Shown here in pieces: positions 27,218-36,319 of a stretch of 64,000 nt of DNA. Origin of the DNA: Streptomyces sp. Ncost-T10-10d (lineage in GTDB: Bacteria > Actinomycetota > Actinomycetes > Streptomycetales > Streptomycetaceae). The DNA lies in NCBI RefSeq assembly GCF_900091955.1, contig NZ_FMDF01000152.1, positions 1 to 64,000 of the forward strand, in the 5' to 3' direction. The notes below the pieces were generated by a model, which searched no databases, was not told where the DNA came from, and was given only the letters and a program-made list of their open reading frames with translations. The translations under genes and the position numbers were made by a program. Positions within the stretch are counted from its first letter, which is position 1, and each line of letters begins with the position of its first letter.

Positions 27218-28177
27218 GTGTTGCACACCCGCCCAGTCCGCCGCACAGTAGCGGCCACTGCACTGTTGATCGCATCGTCCACGGCGCTGTCCGCGTGTGG
27301 AAAGGATGGCGCCGCCGGTGGCGCTGCCGCTCCCGCAGGCGATGTCACCGTCGCAGGTGTGCATGTCACCCGCGACGCGAAACTCCACGCCTCCCTGCCT
27401 GCGGCCGTCAGGTCCAGCGGTACGGTCCGGGTGGCCACCGACGTACCGTATGCGCCGTTCATCATGTTCAAGACCGAGGGGCAGCCCGAGCTCACCGGGC
27501 TCGACTACGACCTCGGCCAGGCGCTCGGCGCCAAGCTGGGGGTTCGATTCGCCTTCACCGCCCAGAAGTTCGACGGAATCGTGCCCGCCATCCAGGCCGG
27601 CAAGTTCGACGCGGTCATCTCGGCCATGACCGACACCAAGGAACGCCAGCGGGTCCTGGACTTCGTGGACTACTCCGTATCGGGCTCGGGAATCCTCGTG
27701 GTCAAGGGGAACCCGGACCGGATCACGCGGCTCGACGATCTCTGCGGCAAGAAGGTCGGTACCGAGGCGGCCACCCACCAGCTGGAAGTGCTGAAGGCCC
27801 ATCGGGCCAAGTGCGCCGAAGCGGGCAAGGATGCCATCTCCATTCAGACGTTCCCGAAGGATTCCGACGCCCAACTCGCCCTGCGCTCAAGGAAGGTGGT
27901 CGCTGATCTGCTGACGAAGCCCGGCGCCGGCTGGACGGCGAAGACCGCCGACGGCGGCCGAGCCTTCGAGGTCGTCGAGGACCCTGCCGCAGGCGGCGGC
28001 TACGAGGCAACCCCCAACGGCATCGGTGTCAGCAAAGAGCTTCCCGGGCTGACCGACGCGATCCAGAAGGCTGTACAGGCGCTCATCGACGACGGCACGC
28101 TCGGCAAGATCTGCGACAAGTACGGCGCCGCCTCCATCGCGGTGAAGCAGGCCACCAAGAACGCGGCGGTGTCCTGA
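27218..28177 (+). CDS. polar amino-acid ABC transporter, substrate-binding lipoprotein
   Basis: The 319-residue family-3 binding protein has a lipoprotein signal with lipobox LSAC (Cys27). The mature domain shows the pattern VRVATDVPYAPFIMF, GLDYDLGQALGAKLG, FDGIVPAIQAGKFDAVISAMTDTKER and, near the end, NGIGVSKELPGL. Such proteins bind amino acids or small derivatives on the outer face of the membrane. GAGAGGGG precedes the GTG at 27218; the next codon, TTG, could also serve as start. It opens a five-gene operon. Confidence 0.92.
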   Translation: MLHTRPVRRTVAATALLIASSTALSACGKDGAAGGAAAPAGDVTVAGVHVTRDAKLHASLPAAVRSSGTVRVATDVPYAPFIMFKTEGQPELTGLDYDLGQALGAKLGVRFAFTAQKFDGIVPAIQAGKFDAVISAMTDTKERQRVLDFVDYSVSGSGILVVKGNPDRITRLDDLCGKKVGTEAATHQLEVLKAHRAKCAEAGKDAISIQTFPKDSDAQLALRSRKVVADLLTKPGAGWTAKTADGGRAFEVVEDPAAGGGYEATPNGIGVSKELPGLTDAIQKAVQALIDDGTLGKICDKYGAASIAVKQATKNAAVS

Positions 28178-28178
28178 C

Positions 28179-29165
28179 ATGGCAGCCCTCACACCCGCCG
28201 GGGCCGTACGCGGCGCCCAGGCCACCGCACCGCAAGCCGGGGAGAGCCGCACCGTCGTACCGATCCGGCACTGGGGCCGATGGCTGGCCGCCGCGGCTGC
28301 CCTCACCTCCCTCGCCGGCCTGATCGGCTCCCTCGCCGGGAACAAGAACCTGCACTGGGACATCGTCGGGCACTACGTCTTCGCCGACCTCGTCTTCAAC
28401 GGCCTGGCCACCACCCTGTGGCTCACCGCCGCAGCCATGGCCGTCGGCCTCGGGCTGGGCGTTCTCGTAGCCGTGATGCGCCTGTCGTCCAACCCCGTAC
28501 TCCGCACCCTGGCCAACGCGTTCGTCTGGATCTTCCGCGGCACCCCGCTACTGGTCCAGATCATCTTCTGGGGATACGCAGGCGCCCTCTACAAACACAT
28601 CCTGATCGGCATCCCGTTCACCCACATCACCTTCCTGGACATGGACACCAACACGGTGCTCACCCCCGCGGTCGCCGCACTCCTGGCACTGGGACTGAAC
28701 GAGGCGGCGTACGCGAGCGAGATCGTTCGCGCGGGTATCCAGTCCGTCGACGCGGGACAGGCGGAGGCCGCCCACTCGCTCGGCATGCGACCGGCCCTGA
28801 CCACTCGGCGCATCGTGCTGCCCCAGGCCATGCGGGTCATCATCCCGCCGCTGGGGAACGAGACGATCAACATGCTCAAGATGACCGCTCTGGTCTCGGT
28901 GATCTCCGCCCACGACCTGATGTCCAACATCCAGGACGTGTACGCCCAGAACTACCAGGTCATCCCCATGCTCGTGGTCGCCAGCATCTGGTACCTGATC
29001 CTCGTCACGGCACTGGGCCTGCCGCAGTCCTGGCTGGAGCGCCGCTACGGCCGTGGCACGGCACCCGCCACTCCTGCCACCGGGCCGCTGCAACGCCTCG
29101 TCACGGGCGCGGCACTCCGGATCTCCCGCACCGGCCCCGCCGCATCGACCGACTCGAAGGGATGA
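28179..29165 (+). CDS. polar amino-acid ABC transporter permease (HisM/GlnP type)
   Basis: The 328-residue membrane protein has a long, basic N-terminal tail (about 35 residues) and a His/Glu/Gln-type permease core: IFRGTPLLVQIIFW and the EAA motif GQAEAAHSLGMRPALTTRRIVLPQ. It starts two bases after the binding-protein stop and is followed 3 bp later by the ATPase gene. A single permease gene implies a homodimer. Confidence 0.92.
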   Translation: MAALTPAGAVRGAQATAPQAGESRTVVPIRHWGRWLAAAAALTSLAGLIGSLAGNKNLHWDIVGHYVFADLVFNGLATTLWLTAAAMAVGLGLGVLVAVMRLSSNPVLRTLANAFVWIFRGTPLLVQIIFWGYAGALYKHILIGIPFTHITFLDMDTNTVLTPAVAALLALGLNEAAYASEIVRAGIQSVDAGQAEAAHSLGMRPALTTRRIVLPQAMRVIIPPLGNETINMLKMTALVSVISAHDLMSNIQDVYAQNYQVIPMLVVASIWYLILVTALGLPQSWLERRYGRGTAPATPATGPLQRLVTGAALRISRTGPAASTDSKG

Positions 29166-29168
29166 GAG

Positions 29169-29939
29169 ATGAGAGTGGAAATGCCGATGGTGCACGCCGA
29201 GGGCGTGCGTAAACACTTCGGGAAGGTCTCCGTGCTCCGGGGTATCGACCTGACCGTCGAACGCGGCCGCGTCTGCTGCCTGCTGGGTCCCTCCGGCTCG
29301 GGGAAGTCCACGTTCCTGCGCTGCATCAACCATCTGGAGCAGATCGACGGAGGCAGCCTTTCCGTCGACGGTGCCCCGGTCGGTTACCGGCAGCAGGGCA
29401 ACCGGCTGTACGAGCTGAAGGAACGCGAGATCGCCCGCGCCCGCCGCGACATCGGGATGGTGTTCCAGCGATTCAATCTCTTTCCGCACATGACGGCGCT
29501 GGAGAACGTCATGGAGGCGCCCGTGAAGGTCGCGGGCGTCACCAGGGCCGAGGCATGTGCCGACGCCCTGCGGCTGCTGGACCGGGTAGGCCTCGCCGAC
29601 CGTGCCGAGCGCTATCCGGCCCAGCTGTCCGGTGGCCAACAGCAACGCGTCGCGATCGCAAGAGCGCTCGCGATGAAGCCCAAACTGATGCTCTTCGACG
29701 AACCGACGTCGGCTCTGGACCCGGAACTGGTCGGGGAAGTGCTCGACGTGATGCGGCAGTTGGCCGCGGAAGGGATGACGATGGTCGTCGTCACACACGA
29801 GATCGGATTCGCCCGGGAGGTCGCGGACACGGCCGTCTTCATGGACGGCGGTGTCGTGGTCGAGGCCGGTGACCCCCGGCAGGTACTCGGCGATCCCCAG
29901 CACGAACGCACCCGTACCTTCCTGTCGAAGGTCCTGTGA
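29169..29939 (+). CDS. polar amino-acid ABC transporter ATP-binding protein (GlnQ type)
   Basis: The 256-residue ATPase has Walker [11 protein letters not shown]-loop [13 protein letters not shown], signature [15 protein letters not shown], Walker [14 protein letters not shown] and H-loop [12 protein letters not shown], as in PAAT importers. It drives uptake by the permease encoded just upstream. Its TGA overlaps the next start by one base (TGATG). Confidence 0.95.
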   Translation: MRVEMPMVHAEGVRKHFGKVSVLRGIDLTVERGRVCCLLGPSGSGKSTFLRCINHLEQIDGGSLSVDGAPVGYRQQGNRLYELKEREIARARRDIGMVFQRFNLFPHMTALENVMEAPVKVAGVTRAEACADALRLLDRVGLADRAERYPAQLSGGQQQRVAIARALAMKPKLMLFDEPTSALDPELVGEVLDVMRQLAAEGMTMVVVTHEIGFAREVADTAVFMDGGVVVEAGDPRQVLGDPQHERTRTFLSKVL

Positions 29940-31189
29940 TGCCCGAGATACGACAGCGGGGCACGGCAGCCCTGCTGCTCCCCGACGCCCTCGCCCTCCA
30001 GCCCCGCTACCTGGCGGACCTGGAACATCTGGTGTCCATCGACTCCGGCTCGTACAGCCCTGAAGGAGTCAATCGCATCGCGGCATGGACCGTGCGACGC
30101 CTGACCGGCCTGGGGTTCGAGGTGGACCGGTCGCCCGTCACGGCCCTGGGCCGGGACACGCACTTCGGTGACCTGGTGGTGGGTCGGCTGCGCGGCCGGC
30201 TCCCCGCCGAACAGGGCGGACGGCGCATCCTTCTCGCCGGACACCTGGACACCGTCTTCGACGACGGAACGGCGGCGCAGCGTCCCTTCACCCGTAACGG
30301 CCCGCTCGCCCACGGCCCCGGAGTCAGCGACGACAAGGGCGGCCTGCTGGCCGGCCTCACCGCCGTGGAACTCCTGCTGCGCCGCGGGATGACGGACTTC
30401 GCGGAGATCGTCTTCCTCGCCACCCCCGACGAGGAGATCGGCTCCCCGGCCAGCCGCCGGGTGACCGCGGAGCTCGCCGCGGCCGTCGACTACGGGCTGG
30501 GCCTGGAGTGCGCCCGGGAGAACGGCGACCTCGTCATCGCCCGCAAGGGGGTGGCGGACTTCCTGATCACCGTCACGGGACGGGCCGCCCACGCCGGCAT
30601 CGAACCGGAACGCGGAGCGAACGCCGCGCTCGCCGCCGCACAGCTGCTCGTCGTCTGCCAGCAGATGAACGGACGGTGGGGCGACGTCACGGTCAATGTG
30701 GGGATGATCCGGGCCGGCAGTCGTATCAACATCGTCTGTCCCGAGGCCGAATTGCATGTGGAGGTACGCTCCTCGACCGGATCGGGTATCCAGCGCGCCC
30801 GGCAGGCCATCGAGGCCGCCGCCGCCCACCTGACCGTACCGGGCACCACGGCCACTGTGCGGCAGACGGAATCATGTCCGGCCATGGAGGACACCCCGGC
30901 GGCCCGCGCTGTGTTCGCCCACGCGCGGGAAGCCGGGGCGGAGCTCGGCCTCGACCTGGGAGCCGCTGCCACCGGCGGCGTCGGCGACGCCAACACCATT
31001 GCCGGAGCCGGGGTGCCGACGCTCGACGGCCTCGGCCCGGTCGGTGGCGGTGACCACAGCCCGCAGGAGTGGCTGGACGTGACGACGGTCCCGCCCAGGG
31101 TCGCCCTGCTTGCGGCACTGATCACGGCTCTCGGCTCCACGGCGACAGCCGACCCGGATACCCGGAGCACGCCGATCCGCGTAATCTGA
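29939..31189 (+). CDS. M20 family metallopeptidase (glutamate carboxypeptidase G2-like)
   Basis: The 416-residue cytosolic zinc peptidase has metal and catalytic motifs of M20: LLAGHLDTVFDD, HGPGVSDDKGG, TPDEEIGS and a C-terminal GGGDHSPQEW. A dimerisation lid lies between (FLITVTGRAAHAGIEPERGANAA). In this family carboxypeptidase G2 releases C-terminal glutamate from folates, and others act on N-acyl amino acids or dipeptides. Encoded with an amino-acid importer, it probably hydrolyses an imported conjugate. The start is ATG 29939, or GTG 29936, which overlaps the ATPase stop. Confidence 0.88.
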   Translation: MPEIRQRGTAALLLPDALALQPRYLADLEHLVSIDSGSYSPEGVNRIAAWTVRRLTGLGFEVDRSPVTALGRDTHFGDLVVGRLRGRLPAEQGGRRILLAGHLDTVFDDGTAAQRPFTRNGPLAHGPGVSDDKGGLLAGLTAVELLLRRGMTDFAEIVFLATPDEEIGSPASRRVTAELAAAVDYGLGLECARENGDLVIARKGVADFLITVTGRAAHAGIEPERGANAALAAAQLLVVCQQMNGRWGDVTVNVGMIRAGSRINIVCPEAELHVEVRSSTGSGIQRARQAIEAAAAHLTVPGTTATVRQTESCPAMEDTPAARAVFAHAREAGAELGLDLGAAATGGVGDANTIAGAGVPTLDGLGPVGGGDHSPQEWLDVTTVPPRVALLAALITALGSTATADPDTRSTPIRVI

Positions 31190-31215
31190 ACCCCTTTGGA
31201 AAGGTGGCCCGGCCC

Positions 31216-32115
31216 ATGTCCTCACTCGCCGAAGAGATCCGGCAACGGTTCGGTGACCTCAGCCCCGCCGAACGCAAGGTGGCCCGGGTGCTTCTCGCCG
31301 GTTACCCGTCGGCCGGTTTCGAGACGGTGGCCACGCTCGCCGAACGTGCCGCGGTGAGCGCGCCCACGGTGATCCGTTTCGTCAACCGGCTCGGTTACAA
31401 GGGATTCCCCGACTTCCAGGCGGCGCTGCGGGAGGAACTGGAGGAACGCAGCGCCTCACCTCTGCAGCTTTACAGCACAAGGGGATACGGCACCACGTCA
31501 CCCGGGGCACCGGACGAGGAAGGGCGGGACACCGCGCACCCCGAGGGCGGCCAGGACGTCTTCAGCTCCGAGGTCGCCCGTACGCTGCGGGAGCTCCCGC
31601 CCCACGACGTGCAGGCGGCGATCTCCCTGCTCTGCCATCCCAAGCGCCGCATCATCCTGGGCGGCGGCCGGTTCACGCATCTGCTGGCGCAGTACCTTGG
31701 GCTGCACCTCATGCAACTGCGCGACGACGTGGTCATCCTGCCGGACCGCGACGTGGAGCGGACCGCGGTCCTGGCGGGTCTCGGCCGAAGGGACGTCCTC
31801 GTGGTCTTCGACTACCGGCGCTACGAACCGGACAAGATCGTCATCGCCGAGATGGCCGCGCAGTGCGGAAGCAAGGTCGTCCTGTTCACCGACGCCTGGC
31901 TCTCGCCGGTGACCAGCCTCGCCGACGTCGTCCTGCCCAGTCATGTCGCCGCGCCTTCGCCGTACGACAGCATGGTCCCGACGCTGGCCACCGTCGAGAC
32001 GGTGCTCGCCGGGGTGCTCAGGCAGCTCGGCGAGGAGGGGCGCAGCCACTTGGAGCACAGCGAGGACGTGTCCCGCCGGGCAGGCATCCAGCCGGACGAC
32101 TCCCAGCCTGTCTGA
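31216..32115 (+). CDS. MurR/RpiR family transcriptional regulator
   Basis: The 299-residue protein has an N-terminal RpiR helix-turn-helix domain (residues 1-75: LSPAERKVARVLLAG, AAVSAPTVIRFVNRLGYKGFPDFQ) and a C-terminal SIS domain (about 120-260: RRIILGGGRFTHLLAQYLG, VLVVFDYRRYEPDKIVIAEMA). SIS domains bind sugar phosphates in most members, but here the gene ends an amino-acid importer/peptidase operon, so the effector may not be a sugar. AAAGGTGG is about 9 nt before ATG 31216. It likely controls its own operon. Confidence 0.9.
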   Translation: MSSLAEEIRQRFGDLSPAERKVARVLLAGYPSAGFETVATLAERAAVSAPTVIRFVNRLGYKGFPDFQAALREELEERSASPLQLYSTRGYGTTSPGAPDEEGRDTAHPEGGQDVFSSEVARTLRELPPHDVQAAISLLCHPKRRIILGGGRFTHLLAQYLGLHLMQLRDDVVILPDRDVERTAVLAGLGRRDVLVVFDYRRYEPDKIVIAEMAAQCGSKVVLFTDAWLSPVTSLADVVLPSHVAAPSPYDSMVPTLATVETVLAGVLRQLGEEGRSHLEHSEDVSRRAGIQPDDSQPV

Positions 32116-32479
32116 GACGGTGGCCCACCGGGTGCGCTGTCGAGCACACGCCTGCGCGCTCAGACGCGATTGACGCGGTACACGTCCCGTACACAGAGCC
32201 TTCTGTGGTCGCCCGGCGGGACCCTGTCCTGCTCTCGGAAGCAGTCGAAGCGGTGAGTGTACGACCGCCCGCATCCGGGTCGGTCCGCGCTCCGCGGCTC
32301 CTGGGACCGTCCCCGCCGGCGGGCCGGCTCGGTGCCTGGGCGGTGGTGAGGTGGTCGCAGCCGGTCGCGCCGGATCGCATCTGGTGCCACCCCGCTGACT
32401 GTGGAGTGTCATCCCCCTGCCGGCATCTGCAACGCTTTGCTCAGCGCAGCTGCGCCGCAGCACACGTACCGTCCGCTCG
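32116..32479. other. intergenic stretch after the RpiR gene
   Basis: I see no gene in these 364 bp between convergent genes. A short CGGTG/CACCG hairpin with a 3-nt loop lies right after the RpiR stop (about 32119-32131) and might help termination. Confidence 0.4.
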
Positions 32480-33355
32480 TCACAGGCGTTGCTCGGCCAG
32501 GTCGAGCCAATGCTCGACGTCGCCCGGCGCGAAGTGCCTGATGGCCCAGTCGACCATGCGCAGACTCATGTGCGCCCAGGAGGGACGCAGGACATCGTCG
32601 GGCAGCCCGTCCAGAAGGTCGTCGAGCCGGCTCGTGACGCCCGGGGCCTGCTCGTTCGCGTGCAGCCCGAAGCGCAGGGTGACCAGGTCGAAACGGCGGT
32701 CGCCCCGGCCGGCGCCGTCCCAGTCGATGACGCCGGTGACCGAACCGTCGAGGGCGAGCAGGTTGCCGTGGTGAAAGTCGTGGTGCACGACGTCGTGCCC
32801 GGGCAGCTGGTGTGGGTGATCGGCCCCGACCGAAGTGACCCGGTGCTCCAGGGCACCGCTGCGCCGGCTGTGCCGACGCAATGGCCCGTGAAGACAGTAG
32901 CCGGGGCCGTCGTCGAGCAGATACAGGTTCATCGACGGGACATCCGTACGTCCGGGCAACAGCCCGGCCTGCGACTCGTTCAGGGCCAGTGCCCGATCCA
33001 GACCATGATGGTCCAGGCACTTCACCGGCGTGCCGGGCAGACACTCCTGGACCAGAACGACCGCGTGATCCACCTGGACCGCCAACTCCGTCGACGGGCA
33101 GGGATACCCTTGCGCGTGCAGCACTTGGCACACCGCCAACGGTCCCGCTCGCAGATCCTCGAGCCGCGTATCGGGCCGCCACTTCAGCACGGACCGATGG
33201 CCGTCGGGCCACCGCACGTACGCGGCACCGACCTCCCCTCCCGGACAGCGCCCCTCCACCACCAGCCGGACACCTGCCTCGGCGTACAGGGCTTCAGTCA
33301 CCCGGTCGGCATCAAGTCGCTCGGCGCGCGTCCACTTCTGCGGAGATGTAGTCAT
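32480..33355 (-). CDS. aminoglycoside phosphotransferase-family kinase
   Basis: The 291-residue protein of the APH/choline kinase fold shows the catalytic loop VVHHDFHHGNLLAL (Asp and Asn) and the metal-binding VIDWDGAGRGDRRFDLV. The N-lobe is recognisable from the RSVLKWRPD lysine. These enzymes phosphorylate hydroxyls on small molecules; most genomic copies are not antibiotic resistance enzymes. It stands alone, so the substrate is unknown. ATG 33355 has GGAG about 10 nt upstream. Confidence 0.82.
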   Translation of the reverse strand: MTTSPQKWTRAERLDADRVTEALYAEAGVRLVVEGRCPGGEVGAAYVRWPDGHRSVLKWRPDTRLEDLRAGPLAVCQVLHAQGYPCPSTELAVQVDHAVVLVQECLPGTPVKCLDHHGLDRALALNESQAGLLPGRTDVPSMNLYLLDDGPGYCLHGPLRRHSRRSGALEHRVTSVGADHPHQLPGHDVVHHDFHHGNLLALDGSVTGVIDWDGAGRGDRRFDLVTLRFGLHANEQAPGVTSRLDDLLDGLPDDVLRPSWAHMSLRMVDWAIRHFAPGDVEHWLDLAEQRL

Positions 33356-33588
33356 CGGAGCATTCTCCGTCGCAGGCACCCGCCCCGCGGAAGGAGGGGG
33401 GTGCCGAAGCCGTGCTGCCGGCCCCGGACGGTCCGGCGTCACGAAAATGCCTTGCCCACGGTGCCGCGCCGGCCCGACCATCTGCCCATGGAATCGATCA
33501 CCGCCCCGCTGCCGCCGATCTCCGCCGCCCGCTCGGTGCTCGGTCAGCAGCAGCCCGGCGGACTGCGGAGACCGACTTCCGAACGCGC

Positions 33589-34209
33589 ATGATCGCCGTC
33601 CTGGTCGCGGGACTTCTGGCCGGGTACGGCATCGCCATCCCGGTGGGGGCGGTCGGGACCTACCTGGTGGGCCTCACCGCGCGGACGTCTCTGAGCACGG
33701 GGGCCTGTGCGGCCCTGGGTGTCGCAACCGCCGACGGTCTCTACGCGGTCGTCGCGGTGGTGGGGGGTTCCTCGCTCACGCGTGTGCTCGCACCGGTCAT
33801 GCCGACTCTGCGATGGGCGTCGGCACTGGTGCTGATCGCGCTGGCGGTCCGCGGCGGAACGGCGGCGATCGAGCGGTACCGGGGGCGGCGGACTGTGGAC
33901 CGGATCGGGACGGACCCCGTCAGTCCGGCACGGTCCTACCTGATGCTGCTCGGGATGACCATGATGAACCCCGCCACTGTCATCTACTTCGCGGCGCTCG
34001 TGCTCGGCAGCCGTATCACCGCCGACGCGGACCACCTGGAGCGGGCGGTGTTCGTACTGGCCGCCTTTGTGGCGTCGGCCAGTTGGCAGCTGCTGCTCGC
34101 CGGTGGGGGAGCACTGCTCGGGCGGGTGGTGACGAGCGGCCGCGGGCAGCTCGTCACCGCTCTGGTCTCCAGCGTCCTCATCACGGCACTCGCCGTCCAG
34201 CTGCTGTGA
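33589..34209 (+). CDS. LysE/RhtB family exporter
   Basis: The 206-residue membrane protein has six hydrophobic segments and the LysE landmark near the N-terminus, AIPVGAVGTYLVGLTARTSLSTG, matching the family's PGP/G region before helix 2. A second half holds LLGMTMMNPATVIYFAALVLG with the conserved Asn-Pro. These proteins export amino acids or small metabolites. The ribosome binding site is weak (GGAG 14 nt upstream), so the start is less certain, but the first helix begins immediately. Confidence 0.85.
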   Translation: MIAVLVAGLLAGYGIAIPVGAVGTYLVGLTARTSLSTGACAALGVATADGLYAVVAVVGGSSLTRVLAPVMPTLRWASALVLIALAVRGGTAAIERYRGRRTVDRIGTDPVSPARSYLMLLGMTMMNPATVIYFAALVLGSRITADADHLERAVFVLAAFVASASWQLLLAGGGALLGRVVTSGRGQLVTALVSSVLITALAVQLL

Positions 34210-34247
34210 CCGTGCCGGGGAAGGGGGACGGCCCTTCCCCGGCACGG
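34210..34247. terminator. bidirectional terminator between convergent genes
   Basis: A perfect 16-bp stem (34210-34225 with 34232-34247, beginning CCGTGCCGGGG) and a 6-nt loop start at the base after the LysE stop and lie 39 bp from the stop of the convergent serine hydrolase gene. Confidence 0.8.
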
Positions 34248-34286
34248 CCGGCCCATGGCTCGACGGCCGCCTCAGTCCGCCCCGCC

Positions 34287-36137
34287 TCAGTCCGCTGAAG
34301 CCGCCCATCCCTGCGCCTCGATGCCCGCGGCATCCCCGGACCGGCTCTCGTCGAAGACCGTCCGGTTGCCGTCGTCGACCCGGACGGCGTCCACGTACAC
34401 CCCGCGCCCGACGTACCGCTGATCCGTGGCGTACCGCCACCGCAGCCGCACCTCCTTGCCGCGCCATGCGGCGAGGTCGGCGTCGAGGCGGTGCCAGACC
34501 CGGCCGGACCAGCCGGAGACCGAACCCGTCGGATGCGGTTCGGGCTCCGGGTGGTGTCGACCGGTCATCGGTACGGTGGTGAACGGCACCGCCTGCCAGG
34601 TCGACCCTGCGTCCGCCGACGCCTCCAGGAAGAGGAAATCGGACCCGGGCTCGGTGTCCCACCAAAGGGCCGAACTCAGCCGGGCCCGCGACGATGCGAG
34701 ACGCAGCGCGGGCAGCGTGAGCGTGGCGCCGGTGCCACTCGCCAGTCCCGAGAACCACGCCGTACGCCCCCGGGTGGGACGGACCGCGACGGCGCGCGCC
34801 ATCTGGTTGGCGGTGGCGACGCGTGGCGCGCTGCCGGAGCGCCAACTGCGCACCGGGTGCACCGAGTTACCGAGGACGATCAGGAACGAGTCGGTCGTGG
34901 GGTCCAGGACCAGACTGGTGCCGGTGAAACCGGTGTGGCCTGCGGTGCGAGGGGTTGCCATAGCCCCCATGTACCAGTGCTGGTAGAGCTCGAAGCCGAG
35001 TCCGTGCGCATCGCCGGGGAACGCGGTGTTGAAGTCCGTGAACAGCAGGTCCACCGATTCCGCGGAGAGAATCCTCGCGCGGCCGTAGATCCCGCCGTTG
35101 AGCAGCGTACGGGCGAGGATCGCGAGGTCCCAGGCACAGGAGAAGACTCCGGCGTGGCCCGCCACGCCGTCCAGACTGTACGCGTTCTCGTCGTGCACCT
35201 CGCCCCAGACCAGTCCGCGGTCGAGGCCGGACCATGGGAGCCGGGCATCCTCGGTTGCGGCGATCTTCGGCCTCCAGGAGGCCGGTGGGTTGTACCGAGT
35301 GCGGTGCATACCGAGCGGAGCGGTGATCTGCTCACGGAGCAGGACATCCTCCGTGCGGCCGGTGATCTTCTCCAGGACCAGTTGCAGCGAGATCAGATTG
35401 AGGTCGGAGTAGAGGTAGACCGTGCCGGGCGGGTTGGCAGGTACCTCGTTCCAGAGCAGCTCCAGCTTCCCCTCCCGCGTGGGTGCCTTGTACAGCGGAA
35501 TCCAGGCACGGAAGCCGGATGTATGCGTGAGCAGCTGACGGATCGTGATGTCCTGCTTGCCGCCACGGGCGAAATCGGGCAGATACGAGGCAACCTTCGC
35601 CTCCAGCTCCAGTGCTCCGCGCTCGATCTGCTGCACGGCCAGGATCGAGGTGAACAGCTTCGACACCGAAGCCAGGTCGAAGACCGTGTCCTCGGCCATG
35701 GCGATCTGCTGGTCGGGCGGGAACTCCACCCCCGTGTCGGTCTTCTCGTCGTACGCCGCGTAGCGCACGGCCTTGCCGATCGGGTGGTGCAGTGCCACCG
35801 TGCCACCTCGCCCGGCGAGCAGCACCGCACCCGCGTACCAAGGGTGTTTGGGGGAGTTGGAGAGGAACTTCTCCGCGTCGACCACCAATTGGTCCAAAGG
35901 CCCCTGCAACAACCCGGCACGGGCGGCGGATCCGCGCCGCAGCGTCGGCCGGGCCTGCCCGGATTCCGCGCTCGTCCCGGTCCCTGCGTTCATATCCGAC
36001 GACCCCGCCCCCGACTCCATGGCCGACGCCCGTTCCGCGAACGGAATCGGCGCCAGGGCGAGTGCTCCGCCCAGGGCCAGCATCCCACCGCCCAGCCTGC
36101 GTCGGCTGATCCCTCTGCCGGCCGTGTCCTCGGTCAT
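34287..36137 (-). CDS. Tat-exported serine hydrolase (beta-lactamase/AmpC-like) with C-terminal beta-domain
   Basis: The 616-residue protein has a twin-arginine signal (ISRRRLGGGMLALGGALALAP, residues 9-29). The class C beta-lactamase/DD-peptidase domain spans about 75-430, with nucleophile motif SVSK, YSD in place of Tyr-x-Asn, and the third motif HTGFTGTS. About 180 further residues (from ANQMARAV) look like a beta-sandwich module with exposed aromatics, perhaps for cell-wall or carbohydrate binding. It is likely an extracellular peptidase or esterase acting on wall-derived compounds rather than a drug-resistance enzyme. GGAAGGGG precedes ATG 36137. Confidence 0.85.
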   Translation of the reverse strand: MTEDTAGRGISRRRLGGGMLALGGALALAPIPFAERASAMESGAGSSDMNAGTGTSAESGQARPTLRRGSAARAGLLQGPLDQLVVDAEKFLSNSPKHPWYAGAVLLAGRGGTVALHHPIGKAVRYAAYDEKTDTGVEFPPDQQIAMAEDTVFDLASVSKLFTSILAVQQIERGALELEAKVASYLPDFARGGKQDITIRQLLTHTSGFRAWIPLYKAPTREGKLELLWNEVPANPPGTVYLYSDLNLISLQLVLEKITGRTEDVLLREQITAPLGMHRTRYNPPASWRPKIAATEDARLPWSGLDRGLVWGEVHDENAYSLDGVAGHAGVFSCAWDLAILARTLLNGGIYGRARILSAESVDLLFTDFNTAFPGDAHGLGFELYQHWYMGAMATPRTAGHTGFTGTSLVLDPTTDSFLIVLGNSVHPVRSWRSGSAPRVATANQMARAVAVRPTRGRTAWFSGLASGTGATLTLPALRLASSRARLSSALWWDTEPGSDFLFLEASADAGSTWQAVPFTTVPMTGRHHPEPEPHPTGSVSGWSGRVWHRLDADLAAWRGKEVRLRWRYATDQRYVGRGVYVDAVRVDDGNRTVFDESRSGDAAGIEAQGWAASAD

Positions 36138-36159
36138 CCGGAACCCCTTCCTGCTGCGC

Positions 36160-36172
36160 GAAAGTAACTTTC
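36160..36172. promoter_or_regulatory. candidate operator upstream of the serine hydrolase gene
   Basis: GAAAGTAACTTTC has arms GAAAG and CTTTC around TAA, 23 bp upstream of the serine hydrolase ATG, and is followed by TAAATTTC, a near-repeat of the right arm. GAAA/TTTC-type dyads are plausible RpiR- or GntR-type sites; the RpiR gene is 4 kb away. Binding protein unknown. Confidence 0.4.
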
Positions 36173-36319
36173 TAAATTTCGTCCGATGATGAAACTTCCT
36201 GCCGCCGCAGAGATTACTGTCACCACTGCTGTCGCGGAGGCCCCCGGCGCCACAAAGAATCTGACACTGCATCAGATAATCTCTTCCCTCGGATGTCCGA
36301 CTGCGGCATCCTGCGCCCC

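Noticed and set aside
26724-27275. 183-codon minus-strand open frame in the low-GC stretch
   Set aside because: No recognisable domain, no ribosome binding site, and it overlaps the start of the amino-acid-binding lipoprotein gene.
32480-33355. APH-family gene as an aminoglycoside resistance determinant
   Set aside because: Only general kinase motifs are seen; most chromosomal members act on other small molecules and no resistance or biosynthetic context is present.
34287-36137. Serine hydrolase as a true class C beta-lactamase
   Set aside because: It has SVSK and HTG motifs but YSD instead of Tyr-x-Asn, an extra 180-residue C-terminal domain and no AmpR-type regulator, pointing to a peptidase or esterase.
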